NCBI GenBank assembly: GCA_902167325.1
Contig: LR632930.1
Span: 3,038,001 to 3,102,000, forward strand
Length of the DNA: 64,000 bases
Reading direction: 5' to 3'
Source of the DNA: Chitinophaga pinensis
GTDB lineage: Bacteria; Bacteroidota; Bacteroidia; Chitinophagales; Chitinophagaceae
Shown one piece after another: positions 14,728-24,480 of the stretch (position 1 is its first letter; every line of letters starts with the position of its first letter). The notes below the pieces were generated by a model. It searched no databases. It was not told the DNA's origin and saw only the letters and a list, made by a program, of their open reading frames with translations. Made by a program: the position numbers and the translations under genes.

Positions 14728-16596
14728 TTAGTTTAAGATCAGGTGTTTGAGTGCAGACAGCAGTTTTTCGAAGTACTTCAATTCCTTTGTGATGGCCGTC
14801 ATCCTGAAATTGATGATGTCTATATGCGTTTGGCTTTTATCCGTAAAGTCATTTTTAACGAAAGTGTTTTTTGTGCGTACGATCCGGGTATTATCCGGAT
14901 TGTTGGATCTGCGGAACACATAATCATCTCCATCTTTGTGGCTGAAGAAGAGGATGTTGGGGATCGTTTCACTCATTATCCCGTTTTCATCAATCACGAA
15001 AGGGGAAAGGCTGAGGTACGTAGTGATCCCCATTGCTGCCGTTTTTCTTGAGAAAATGACAGAATGCGTGTCTGTATATATACCATTGTTTTTGGGCGTG
15101 TATTTGTTGATGGAGGAATGGACGAGGTTGGTCCGGTATATTTCGAACTCCACTGCCTCCAGCCTGGTTTTCCGGATGGATATTTCCCTTATGGACATGA
15201 GGTTGTATTTGGCGAGGAATCCTGCTTTTTCAAATATCCTGCTCAGTGTGCTTTCCATTTTTTTGCACTCGTCTTTGATGTTCTTCTGTTGAATCTGTCC
15301 GTTCTTTAAAGATTCACGCAAACCCAGTATGTATTGATGCGTTAACTTGAAATCCGTTTCATTGACGAATACTTCCTGTAATGAGCTATATTCTTCAATG
15401 AAAGGGGCAATCCCTTTTTCTCTGTTCTGGGCGAATATTTCACGGATGGTGATCAGTAATAGCGGGCTATTCTTCAGCATATTGTCCGCATCGTTGGAGT
15501 GGATGAAGTCGTACAGCAGATCCAGTTGTTTGCGTTTAACATGAAGGCGTATTTCCGTGATGCTTAATTCTTCTTTTGGTTCCGCTATTGTCAGGCTTTT
15601 GAGTAATTCATCCAACAGGCAATTCAGCATGGAAAAGCTCAATAGTTGCAGGGAAGCTGCATAGGTGGAGATTTGTGTGCGCAGCAGTTTGTCATATTCC
15701 TGGTTTTCATCCGCATCCTTTCCTGCGCTCCAGAGCAGGCTGAGGTGATAGCCTATGGGGTATGGCATCAGCTTTAAAATGGCTTCCTTAAGGTCAACGA
15801 AGTAGGTGAGTTCATTAGGGTCATTCAGGAATTTGTCCAGTGTTCTTCTGAAATCAATAATGTTTTCATCGAGCGGATCATTGCTTTGCAGGATGGAGTT
15901 GCTGATTGTGGTTACCAGTTCATAAGAGGGGTTGTAATCTATGAAAGTGTTGTTGGTTAAAGGGCCGCTGAATTTTTCCCGCATATTTTCCTGCAGCTTT
16001 TCCTTGTTGCCGAACAGGTAATACGCTGACCCGGAATCGTCGTTTGACTTTGTAATTTTGACACCGCGTTTATTGGCAGAAGTGTATCCGTTGCCGGCAC
16101 CAAAGGTTGTTATGACATTTGACAGTGCTTTATCAAAAGCATATTGAATCGTGAAGTTACAGGCCCATATGGTGTAGAACTGCTCCGCGAAGTACATCGC
16201 CACATCGTCCCGGATTTTACCCTGTGTTACGATCACGGCAATATCTTTCTGCCGGAGGATGAGCTTGGCCTGTTTAAAGGAATCGCAGCCATTGATGAAA
16301 ACCAGTTGCAGGTAAGGCAGGGCAGCCAGTTGCTGGCAGAATCCTTCCATATCTCCCTCCGCATCGCAGAACTCGATGTTCTTTCCATCTGCATGCCCGC
16401 CATAGTGAAAAACCGTGGCCCGGGATAATACCTCATGGTCATTAAATTTATGGCTGATGATCTGGAAAGTAGCCTGACTGTTATCCCGGAAATCGATAGC
16501 GGAAGAGGGAGGGAATATTTTGGAGAGATTATCCCGTTCCTTCACCAGGTTAAGATCGTTCGCAATAGGGAAAACTGCCATTAAAATGGGCTTCAT
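14728..16596 (-). CDS. CHAT-domain (caspase-like) protease, partner of the STAND ATPase
   Basis: About 622 residues from the ATG at 16596; a TTG two codons upstream is less likely. The first ~200 residues show the CHAT/caspase-like core: a histidine motif VFHYGGHADG (His68 in this numbering) on one strand end and a cysteine motif LVFINGCDS (Cys104) after the next strand, then VIVTQGKIRDDVAMYFAEQFY and the family's A-F-x-x-A-type helix (YAFDKAL). The remaining ~420 residues are mostly helical with a beta-rich end and match no family I recognise; they may bind the STAND partner or the substrate. No signal peptide is present. It is first in a two-gene operon. CHAT proteases beside STAND ATPases are known as immune or programmed-death effectors; that role here is inference. 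Confidence 0.78.
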   Translation of the reverse strand: MKPILMAVFPIANDLNLVKERDNLSKIFPPSSAIDFRDNSQATFQIISHKFNDHEVLSRATVFHYGGHADGKNIEFCDAEGDMEGFCQQLAALPYLQLVFINGCDSFKQAKLILRQKDIAVIVTQGKIRDDVAMYFAEQFYTIWACNFTIQYAFDKALSNVITTFGAGNGYTSANKRGVKITKSNDDSGSAYYLFGNKEKLQENMREKFSGPLTNNTFIDYNPSYELVTTISNSILQSNDPLDENIIDFRRTLDKFLNDPNELTYFVDLKEAILKLMPYPIGYHLSLLWSAGKDADENQEYDKLLRTQISTYAASLQLLSFSMLNCLLDELLKSLTIAEPKEELSITEIRLHVKRKQLDLLYDFIHSNDADNMLKNSPLLLITIREIFAQNREKGIAPFIEEYSSLQEVFVNETDFKLTHQYILGLRESLKNGQIQQKNIKDECKKMESTLSRIFEKAGFLAKYNLMSIREISIRKTRLEAVEFEIYRTNLVHSSINKYTPKNNGIYTDTHSVIFSRKTAAMGITTYLSLSPFVIDENGIMSETIPNILFFSHKDGDDYVFRRSNNPDNTRIVRTKNTFVKNDFTDKSQTHIDIINFRMTAITKELKYFEKLLSALKHLILN

Positions 16597-16966
16597 ACGC
16601 AATGCATTTTAGAATAAGGTGGATGCCTGAGCAGAGGGGGCGGATGGGGCGATTGGGGCACACCAGAAAATACTATCGCGTTACCGCTGCATCAGGTTTT
16701 TCTGGCCGTATGGTTTTGGGGCCTGTTTGTTGTCACTGTAAAATGATGGCTGCCAGGCTGGTCGATGTAATTGTTGTCCTTGCTGAAACGTCTTGATACA
16801 TAGGTATTTGTATTCTCTGGCAACTACTATAAAGTAAGGATTTTTTTATGAATCGGCAAATAGTATTTATACGGATAGTTTATGCCATATATGTGCAAAA
16901 TAGTATCGGTATTAAGTCCGGGCAGGTGTCTAAGGTAGGGCGATTAAGCCCTTTTGACTCCCATAA

Positions 16967-17064
16967 GGCTGCCTTCAGACTGCCTTTGTACTGCCTTTAG
17001 AAGTCGATTACACTAAGGGTTGACTGCCTCTACACTGCCTTCCACTGCCTTTAGGGTGCTTTTA
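16967..17064. repeat. 11-bp periodic intergenic repeat, locus B
   Basis: The 695 bp between the divergent CHAT and sulfatase genes hold no credible gene. From 16967 the sequence steps in 11-mers: GGCTGCCTTCA, GACTGCCTTTG, TACTGCCTTTA, two degenerate units, GACTGCCTCTA, a 10-base unit CACTGCCTTC, CACTGCCTTTA, GGGTGCTTTTA. Consensus is (G/C)ACTGCCTTTA. The period equals that of the repeats at 1442-1549 and 57562-57651, but the unit sequence differs. Confidence 0.78.
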
Positions 17065-17180
17065 GCGGTGGCCAATGGTGGAAATGCTGGTGGAAAATTC
17101 ACTTCATTGCAAACGGGAACTTAAGCAACAGTTTTCCCTTCACAGCGAAGCCTTTCGTAATAGCAGCGAAAATACATCGC

Positions 17181-17188
17181 TACGTTTG
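17181..17188 (+). promoter_or_regulatory. Candidate Bacteroidota -7 element for the sulfatase gene
   Basis: TACGTTTG matches the TAnnTTTG -7 consensus of Bacteroidota primary sigma factors. It is 104 bp upstream of the sulfatase ATG. A TTTC lies 24 bp further up, longer than the usual spacing for the TTTG -33 box, so the call rests on the -7 element. Confidence 0.35.
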
Positions 17189-17291
17189 CACCCGTAAATG
17201 CATCAATAATGCGACTATAGGGTACGCAGCAGCGCAATAAGCCTGCAGTCATAATTTTTAATGCTTATTTTAACGACGAAATACAACCGAA

Positions 17292-18833
17292 ATGAAGAAG
17301 TATATATTGGCCTTCGCCGGAGTAACCTTATTGCTCGCACAGGGTGCCTTCGCACAAAAGGCCCCCCGCCCTAATATTATATTTTTCCTTGTTGATGATA
17401 TGGGCTGGCAGGATACTTCTGAGCCTTTCTGGGATTCGATTACCCCTGCCAACCGGAAGTACCGCACGCCCAATATGCAGCGCCTTGCGCGCACAGGCAT
17501 GAAGTTTACCAATGCTTACGCCACACCGGTTTGCACTCCCACCCGCGTAAGCTTCCTTTCAGGCATGAATGCTTCCCGCCACCGTGTCACGAACTGGACG
17601 AACTTTTTCAATAAAAGTACCGATGCCAAAGACTCCCTGCTACAACCACCTTCCTGGAACGTGAACGGTATTTCTCCCGACGGAAAGCAGGAGCGGAGCG
17701 CTTATGCCACCCCGCTGCCGCAGGTACTGAAAGACAATGGCTATTATACCATCCAGTGCGGTAAAGCCCATTTCGGAACATATCCCAGCATAGGGAAAGA
17801 TCCGCTGAACCTGGGGTTTGTGAAGAACATCGCAGGCAGTGCGGCGGGGCATCCCGCATCCTACTTCGGGGAAAAGAACTTCGGGTACAATCCTGAGAAG
17901 TACATCGTACAGGCCGATATGCCCGGTATGCAGAAGTATTACGGTCAAAAGATCTTCCTCTCTGAAGCCCTCACGCAGGAAGCCATGCTGGCCATGGATA
18001 CGGCCCGGCAGCTGCAGCAGCCTTTCTTCCTGTATATGTCGCACTACGCGGTACACCTCCCGTTCCAGGAAGATGAGCGCTTTATGCAGTACTATCTCGA
18101 TCAAGGGCTTACGCGGCCCGAAGCTGCCTATGCCGCCCTGCTGGAAGGTATGGATCATAGTTTAGGCCAGCTGCTCGATTACCTCGATAAAAACGGACTG
18201 GCAGAGAGTACGATCGTAATGTTCATGTCAGACAACGGCGGCTATTCCCATCCCCCGCGGGAAGGGGGGCATAATACCCAGAACCGGCCTCTGAAAGGCG
18301 GGAAGGGTTCCATGTACGAAGGCGGCATCCGCGAGCCAATGATGGTGCGCTGGAACGGTGTAACAGCTCCGGGAAGCGTAAATGCACAGTACATGATCAT
18401 GGAAGATTTCTTCCCCACAATCCTCGAAATGGCGGGTATCAAGAAATACAAAACCATGCAAACGGTAGACGGGCAAAGCTTCGTGAAGTACCTCCGTGAT
18501 ACTACCCTCCGCAATAACACGCGCCCGCTCGTCTGGAATTACCCGAACAACTGGGCGGGCGGTAACCTTGGGGTAGATAATTCTTTTATGACCGCCATCC
18601 GCCAGGGTAACTGGAAACTGATCTATTTCGAGAAATCCGGCAGGCTGGAGCTGTACAATATTGCAGAAGATATTAAAGAGGAGCACGAACTCTCCGCCAG
18701 GTATCCTGAAAAGACAAAGGAAATGGCGAAACTGCTCACGGCTCAGCTGAAAAAGAATAAAGCACAATTGCCTTCATATATTCAAACCGGTAAACAGGTG
18801 CCATATCCTGATGAATTATCGTCATCCCGGTAA
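17292..18833 (+). CDS. Secreted type I sulfatase (S1 family)
   Basis: 513 residues with a signal peptide (MKKYILAFAGVTLLLAQGAFA). The N-terminal metal-binding pair is in FFLVDDMGWQD (Asp35, Asp36). The sulfatase signature CTPTRVSFLSG places the residue matured to formylglycine at Cys81. GKAHFG and MSDNGGY carry further active-site residues. Length and motifs fit arylsulfatase/N-acetylhexosamine-sulfatase relatives. It would remove sulfate esters from a glycan in the periplasm. Activity requires a maturase (FGE or anSME) that is not in the window. It precedes the SusC/SusD genes, so the target is probably the sulfated glycan imported by that system. Confidence 0.93.
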   Translation: MKKYILAFAGVTLLLAQGAFAQKAPRPNIIFFLVDDMGWQDTSEPFWDSITPANRKYRTPNMQRLARTGMKFTNAYATPVCTPTRVSFLSGMNASRHRVTNWTNFFNKSTDAKDSLLQPPSWNVNGISPDGKQERSAYATPLPQVLKDNGYYTIQCGKAHFGTYPSIGKDPLNLGFVKNIAGSAAGHPASYFGEKNFGYNPEKYIVQADMPGMQKYYGQKIFLSEALTQEAMLAMDTARQLQQPFFLYMSHYAVHLPFQEDERFMQYYLDQGLTRPEAAYAALLEGMDHSLGQLLDYLDKNGLAESTIVMFMSDNGGYSHPPREGGHNTQNRPLKGGKGSMYEGGIREPMMVRWNGVTAPGSVNAQYMIMEDFFPTILEMAGIKKYKTMQTVDGQSFVKYLRDTTLRNNTRPLVWNYPNNWAGGNLGVDNSFMTAIRQGNWKLIYFEKSGRLELYNIAEDIKEEHELSARYPEKTKEMAKLLTAQLKKNKAQLPSYIQTGKQVPYPDELSSSR

Positions 18834-19299
18834 ATGATATTCCTGCGTCATGCACACGGGAACCAAATGTAACAGGCCGCCTCATGCAGATGAGGCGGCC
18901 TGTCTTTTTTAAATGAGTATCCCCCAAACCAAAAATACCCTTCCTGCAGCCCGTTTTAGTTTAGTTATGCTAAAATAATTAATGTCTTTGCTAATATGGT
19001 TAACCCGGAGGGATAACGCTTTGAATATCTTCACACCGGATATAGTATCTATCGTACACGTTAGCGAAAAGTGAAGACAGGCGCATTCAATATCAGTAAA
19101 GAATGCTATCAGCCAAAAACAAGCACAGTGAATTAAGACATGATTTTACAGTTTCAAAGCCTATGATAAGTAGGGGATAGCTGCCCTTTAAGGCAGCCAA
19201 TTGCTTAAACGTTCAAAGATAATGTGGCCCCGCAGCCAGCCGGCTTCAGAACCCCTGATGCTGAATGGCACTGCTATGCCGCAGATAAACCACTACGTA
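18834..19299. other. Intergenic leader between sulfatase and susC-like gene
   Basis: Apart from the terminator at 18872-18910 this 466-bp stretch is AT-rich and holds no gene I can support. A small hairpin (GCTGCC at 19180-19185 with GGCAGC at 19192-19197) lies ~100 bp before the susC start. Several ATG and TTG codons lie in frame with susC from 19201, but an N-terminal signal only begins at 19300. Confidence 0.5.
18872..18910 (+). terminator. Rho-independent terminator after the sulfatase
   Basis: A perfect 13-bp stem (18872-18884 with 18891-18903), a 6-base loop, then CTTTTTT. It implies that the sulfatase and the SusC operon are separately transcribed. Confidence 0.9.
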
Positions 19300-22200
19300 A
19301 TGAAAAAAATGTTTATTCGCTATCCGGCGTTGATTACGCCTGCAGCAAGGCGATGGTGTGCCTGTATGCTATTGCTGCTCTTCTCCGTAAATGCCTTTTC
19401 TCAACAAGTAAAAACCGTTCAGGGAAATGTGACCGACGAAAAAGGGAATACTATCCCCGGTGTAACGGTCATGATCAAAGGTACCCGTACCGGTACCGGG
19501 GCCGATGATAAAGGCCATTACATCATCCAGGTGCCGGCCGGGAAAGATACCCTGTCTTTCACCTTTATTGGTTACAACGCCAAAGATGTAGTGATTGGTA
19601 ACCGTACCCTGATCAACGTGCAGCTGGAGCCTGCTTCCTCTACCCTAAGTGATGTGGTAGTGGTAGGTTTCGGTACACAGAAGAAAACCAGCGTGGTAAG
19701 CTCCATCACCAGCATCAATCCCAAAGAACTGAAAGGCCCAACCAGTAACCTTACCAGTATGCTGGCAGGAAGACTGTCAGGTATTATCTCCTTCCAGCGC
19801 TCTGGTGAGCCGGGTGCAGATAACGCCCAGTTCTTCATCCGCGGTGTAGGAACTTTTGGTACCGGTAAAGTGGACCCGCTCATTATGATCGATGGTATCG
19901 AGAGTGATAACACGGCGCTTGCCCGCCTGCAGTCTGACGACATTGCCGGCTTCTCCATCCTGAAAGATGCTACTGCTTCATCCATCTACGGCGCAAGAGG
20001 TGCTAACGGTGTGGTGCTTGTAACCACCAAGCAGGGCCAGGCAGGTAAAACGAAGTTCAACGTAAGGGCGGAAAACTCTACGTCTTCCAACACGCAGAAC
20101 TTCAAAATGGCGGACAACATTACGTATATGCGCCTTGCCAACGAGGCTTCTCTTACCCGTAATCCCCTCGGCGCAGCGCCCTATACCCAGAACAAGATCG
20201 ACCATACCGCGGCAGGAGACGATCCGCTGCTGTACCCGAACAACGACTGGGTGGGCCAGCTCCTGAAGGATTATACCAATAACCAGCGCTTCAATATGAA
20301 CGTTAGCGGTGGTGGCGATAAGCTGCAGTACTACCTCGCTATGACGTACAACATCGACAATGGCGTACTGAAAGCGGCTCCGCTGAACGATTTTAACAGT
20401 AACATCAAACTGAAGAATTACTCCGTATTGTCGAACGTAACCATGAACCTCACGAAAACTACCAAAGCGCTCGTGAGCCTGAAAGGCCAGTTCGATGATT
20501 ATAACGGACCTGTAGGTGGCGGTGCAAAGATTGTATCCAGTGTGCTCACTGCAAATCCGGTAGCTTTCCCAGCATTGTACCCACAGTCCTATCTTCCCTA
20601 TGCCCAGCACCCGTTGTTTGGCAACTCGCTCATGCCCGGAAGTACACGTGATCTGTACGTGAACCCTTATGCCGAAGCAGTACGCGGTTACCAGCAAAGC
20701 AATACCAGCACCCTAACTGCACAGCTGCAGCTCACGGAAGATTTCGGGTGGCTGTTACCAGGGCTTAATGCACGGGCAATGGGGTATACTACACGCTACT
20801 CCTATTTTGATGTAGCGCGTATGTACAACCCGTTCTATTATCAGGTGTATACGGAAGACGGTAAAACACCGGCCGGCATCTTCCATCTGAATAACAACAT
20901 CCCCGGTGTGGGACAAATCGGGAACGAAGCGCCTACCGAATACCTCGACTACCGGCCGGGTACCCGTAAGCAGAACAGCGTTTCCTATGCAGAAGCGCAA
21001 GCCTCTTATGGCAATACGTTTGGCAAGCATAACGTAACCGGTATGCTGATCGGCCGCCTCTTCGCATTCCTCGATGGCAATGCCGGCAGCCTCCAGCTCT
21101 CGCTGCCCAAGCGTAACCTTGGCGTGAGCGGCCGCTTTACCTATGGATATGATAACCGTTACCTCGCAGAGTTTAACTTCGGCTATAACGGTTCAGAACG
21201 TTTCGCAGCAAGCAAACGCTTTGGCTTCTTCCCCTCTGCCGGACTCGGCTGGGTGTTAAGCAACGAGAAATTCTTTGAACCGCTGCAGGACGTGGTGACC
21301 AACCTGAAATTCAGGGCTACCTATGGACTCGTGGGTAATGATCAGATAGGACGGGATGAAGACCGCTTCTTCTTCCTGTCACAGGTGAACCTGAACGATG
21401 CTTCCCGTGGTGCCATTTTTGGAGAACGCTTCGGATACGGCCGCCCCGGTGTTTCCACCTCCCGCTATGCTAACAACAACGTAACCTGGGAACTGTCGAA
21501 ACAGCTGAACTATGGTATGGATCTCACGTTGTTCAATGCACTGACGGTTACTTTGGACGGATACCTCAATAAACGCAGCAACATCCTCATGACCCGGGCG
21601 GATATCCCGTCTACCGTTGGCTTGCAGGTAACACCGGCAGCCAATACCGGCGAAGCCGAGAGTAAGGGTATAGACCTTTCGCTTGATTACAAGAAGAATT
21701 ACAGCGAGCATTTCTGGATCACGGCAAGAGGTACTTTCACCTATGCTACCAGTAAACTGCTGGTAAATGAAGAGCCGGAATTTGATGCCGATAAGCAATA
21801 CCTATCCCGCGTGGGCTGGTCGCTCAGGCAGGGTTACGGACTCATTGCCGAGCGCCTCTTCTATGACCAGAAGGATGTAGACAACTCACCCCGACAGTTT
21901 GGTGATTACATGGCTGGAGATATCAAGTATCGTGATGTGAGTGGCGACGGACAAATTACCACAGATGATTTTGTGCCCATTGGTTTGCCTACCACGCCGG
22001 AGATACTGTTTGGTTTTGGCTTCACGGTAGGTTATAAGAACTTTGATCTGAGCGCATTCTTCCAGGGTTCTGCACGTAGCAGCTTTTATGTAAACCCGCT
22101 GGCAGTTGCACCTTTTATCAATGGACCCGTGAATCCGCTGAATACAAATGAAAGATTGCGGTCGGGCTACCAGAGCGGACTGCTGAAAGTGATAGCAGAC

Positions 22201-22521
22201 GATCACTGGTCGGAAGATAATCAGAATGCTTACGCCTTCTGGCCGCGCCTCAGCAATACCTACGTGGATAATAACCTGCAAAGCTCTACCTGGTGGATGC
22301 ATGACGGCTCGTTCCTGCGCCTCAAAACTGCAGAGCTGGGATACAACTTCCAGCGTAACATCCTGCGCCGTGTAGGCCTTGCCAGCGGCCGTATTTACCT
22401 CAATGGCATGAACCTGTTCCAGTGGAGCAAGTTCAAATTGTGGGACCCTGAGATGGGTGGCAATGGCCTGGGATATCCCGTTCAGCGTGTGATCAATGCC
22501 GGTGTACTGATTGGTTTCTGA
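19300..22521 (+). CDS. SusC/RagA-family TonB-linked outer-membrane receptor
   Basis: About 1073 residues from the ATG at 19300, chosen because a signal peptide follows (KKMFIRYPALITPAARR... ending SVNAFSQ). Next come a carboxypeptidase-like beta-sandwich (VQGNVTDEKGNTIPGVTVMIKG), a plug with the hallmark LKDATASSIYGARGANGVVLVTT, and a long beta-barrel ending in VINAGVLIGF. There is no STN domain, so sigma/anti-sigma control is unlikely. SusC barrels with SusD lids import oligosaccharides across the outer membrane. It is followed 18 bp later by the susD-like gene and then by two surface lipoprotein genes, probably all one operon. Confidence 0.95.
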   Translation: MKKMFIRYPALITPAARRWCACMLLLLFSVNAFSQQVKTVQGNVTDEKGNTIPGVTVMIKGTRTGTGADDKGHYIIQVPAGKDTLSFTFIGYNAKDVVIGNRTLINVQLEPASSTLSDVVVVGFGTQKKTSVVSSITSINPKELKGPTSNLTSMLAGRLSGIISFQRSGEPGADNAQFFIRGVGTFGTGKVDPLIMIDGIESDNTALARLQSDDIAGFSILKDATASSIYGARGANGVVLVTTKQGQAGKTKFNVRAENSTSSNTQNFKMADNITYMRLANEASLTRNPLGAAPYTQNKIDHTAAGDDPLLYPNNDWVGQLLKDYTNNQRFNMNVSGGGDKLQYYLAMTYNIDNGVLKAAPLNDFNSNIKLKNYSVLSNVTMNLTKTTKALVSLKGQFDDYNGPVGGGAKIVSSVLTANPVAFPALYPQSYLPYAQHPLFGNSLMPGSTRDLYVNPYAEAVRGYQQSNTSTLTAQLQLTEDFGWLLPGLNARAMGYTTRYSYFDVARMYNPFYYQVYTEDGKTPAGIFHLNNNIPGVGQIGNEAPTEYLDYRPGTRKQNSVSYAEAQASYGNTFGKHNVTGMLIGRLFAFLDGNAGSLQLSLPKRNLGVSGRFTYGYDNRYLAEFNFGYNGSERFAASKRFGFFPSAGLGWVLSNEKFFEPLQDVVTNLKFRATYGLVGNDQIGRDEDRFFFLSQVNLNDASRGAIFGERFGYGRPGVSTSRYANNNVTWELSKQLNYGMDLTLFNALTVTLDGYLNKRSNILMTRADIPSTVGLQVTPAANTGEAESKGIDLSLDYKKNYSEHFWITARGTFTYATSKLLVNEEPEFDADKQYLSRVGWSLRQGYGLIAERLFYDQKDVDNSPRQFGDYMAGDIKYRDVSGDGQITTDDFVPIGLPTTPEILFGFGFTVGYKNFDLSAFFQGSARSSFYVNPLAVAPFINGPVNPLNTNERLRSGYQSGLLKVIADDHWSEDNQNAYAFWPRLSNTYVDNNLQSSTWWMHDGSFLRLKTAELGYNFQRNILRRVGLASGRIYLNGMNLFQWSKFKLWDPEMGGNGLGYPVQRVINAGVLIGF

Positions 22522-22539
22522 TGATATTAAAACTTACTA

Positions 22540-24462
22540 ATGATGAATTCGACATATAAAAAACTCGTCCGTAACATGACCCTGCTGGCAGGCATGGCAG
22601 TAGCGGGACAGGGCTGCAAACAGGGCTTCCTGGATGTGACGCCTGATAACATTGCTACTGTGGAGCTGGCGTTCAATTCGCAGAACGAAGCGGAGAAGTA
22701 TTTGTTTACCTGCTATTCTTACCTGCCTGAGGAAGGCGAGGTACAATCTAATCCTGCATTCATGGGGGCGGATGAACTGTGGATGGAATTCCCGACCGTA
22801 CGTATCAGCAGTTTCGCCTGGAACATCGGCCGCGGCAACCAGAATAAGGCGGCCCCTTATGTGGATGTTTGGGGTGGCGGCGGATCGCTGTACCGCGCCA
22901 TACGGGATTGTAACGTGTTCCTCGAGAACATACAGAACCTTTCCCGCGTGCCCGACCTGGGGATCGATCTCCGCACCCGCTGGATCGGGGAAGCGCAGTT
23001 CCTGAAAGCTTACTACCATTACCTGTTACTGCGGCAATATGGCCCTATCGTGATCGTGGATAAGAACCTGCCCATTGATGCCCCCATTTCAGAAATGCGC
23101 GTGGCACGCCGGCCGGTAGATGAAGCGGTGACCTATATCTCCAACCTGATCGATACTGCGGTGACCCGCCTGCCGGAGCGTATTACGAACAACGCTACCG
23201 AAATGGGCCGTCTCAATAAGCCCATCGCATTGGCAGTAAAAGCAAAATTACTGGTGATGGCGGCCAGCCCGCTCTTCAACGGTAACCCGGATTATAATCA
23301 ATTCAAAAACAGGGATGGACTGGCCTTGTTCAACCCCACTTTCGATGCCACAAAATGGAAACGGGCGGCCGATGCCTGTAAAGTGGCCATCACGGCTGCA
23401 GAGGGAATCGGAACCAAGCTGTACAAGTGGCCGGCTTCCGCTGAGTTCGATATCACAGATACCACCCGTATACAAATGGGACTGAGAGGTGCCATATCCG
23501 AGCCGTTAAACGGGGAGGTGATCTGGCCGCTGACCAATTCCACCACGTTTAATCTGCAGGCGTTCTCCATGGCGCATACCGATCCGGCACAGTCTACCAA
23601 CACCGGCTCTATCGCGGTAATGGCGCCTACACTGAAAATGGTGGGGATGTTCTATTCGAAGAACGGTGTGCCCCTGAGTGAAGACAAAACACTGAGCTTT
23701 ACCAACCCCGGTGAACTGCGTACCGCAGTTACTGCTGAGAAGTACAATCTTATAGAAGGTTACCGTACTGCCCGCATCAACTTCGACCGGGAGCCGCGTT
23801 TCTACAGCTCACTGGGCTTCGACGGTGGCGTATGGTACATGTCTAACAGTCCCAGCAATTCCGATAACAATACCTGGACGGTACAAACCAAAAAGGGGCA
23901 ATACGGCAGCGGTCTGCAGATCCCTGTTACGGGCTATTATCCCAAGAAGCTGGTGAACCGTAAGTTCATCTGGCAGGCCAGTAATGCCATATTCGTGGAG
24001 AACTATGCATGGCCTTCCATCCGCCTCGCTGACCTGTACCTGCTGTATGCAGAAGCACTGAACGAGGAACAGGGTCCGGTAGCAGAAGTGCATACTTATA
24101 TCGATAAGGTACGGGAACGGGCAGGACTCAAATCTGTAACAGAATCCTGGACCAGCTTCTCCGCCAATCCTGCCAAGCCATCCACCAAAGAAGGCATGCG
24201 CAGCATCATCCGTCAGGAACGTACCATTGAGCTGGCCTTTGAAGGGCACCGGTTCTGGGACATCCGCCGGTGGAAGGAAGCCGGTGAGCAGCTGAACGGC
24301 AACATACAGGGCTGGGATACCAACCAATCCGATATCAACCTCTACTATAAAACCGTGACATTCTTCTCGCAGCGGTTCGTTGTGCCGCGCGATTATTTCT
24401 GGCCCATTTCGGAAGCCGATATGCGCGTAAATCAGCAGCTGGTACAAAACCCGGGCTGGTAA
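22540..24462 (+). CDS. SusD/RagB-family nutrient-binding lipoprotein
   Basis: 640 residues. A lipoprotein signal ends at GQGC. The SusD fold is recognised from FLDVTPDN near the start, the helical TPR scaffold (RTRWIGEAQFLKAYYHYLLLR), LADLYLLYAEALNE in the second half and the C-terminal IRQERTIELAFEGHRFWDIRRW motif. It acts as the hinged lid of the SusC barrel encoded just upstream and binds the glycan at the cell surface. The DUF4959-type lipoprotein gene follows after 18 bp. Confidence 0.95.
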   Translation: MMNSTYKKLVRNMTLLAGMAVAGQGCKQGFLDVTPDNIATVELAFNSQNEAEKYLFTCYSYLPEEGEVQSNPAFMGADELWMEFPTVRISSFAWNIGRGNQNKAAPYVDVWGGGGSLYRAIRDCNVFLENIQNLSRVPDLGIDLRTRWIGEAQFLKAYYHYLLLRQYGPIVIVDKNLPIDAPISEMRVARRPVDEAVTYISNLIDTAVTRLPERITNNATEMGRLNKPIALAVKAKLLVMAASPLFNGNPDYNQFKNRDGLALFNPTFDATKWKRAADACKVAITAAEGIGTKLYKWPASAEFDITDTTRIQMGLRGAISEPLNGEVIWPLTNSTTFNLQAFSMAHTDPAQSTNTGSIAVMAPTLKMVGMFYSKNGVPLSEDKTLSFTNPGELRTAVTAEKYNLIEGYRTARINFDREPRFYSSLGFDGGVWYMSNSPSNSDNNTWTVQTKKGQYGSGLQIPVTGYYPKKLVNRKFIWQASNAIFVENYAWPSIRLADLYLLYAEALNEEQGPVAEVHTYIDKVRERAGLKSVTESWTSFSANPAKPSTKEGMRSIIRQERTIELAFEGHRFWDIRRWKEAGEQLNGNIQGWDTNQSDINLYYKTVTFFSQRFVVPRDYFWPISEADMRVNQQLVQNPGW

Positions 24463-24480
24463 TTCCTCACAACAAAACTC

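Noticed and set aside
10428..16596. Integrated mobile element or defence island
   Set aside because: No integrase, transposase, attachment-site repeat or other defence gene was seen around the CHAT/STAND operon.
16602..16796. A 64-codon + frame just upstream of the CHAT gene
   Set aside because: No features were seen and it overlaps the likely CHAT promoter region.
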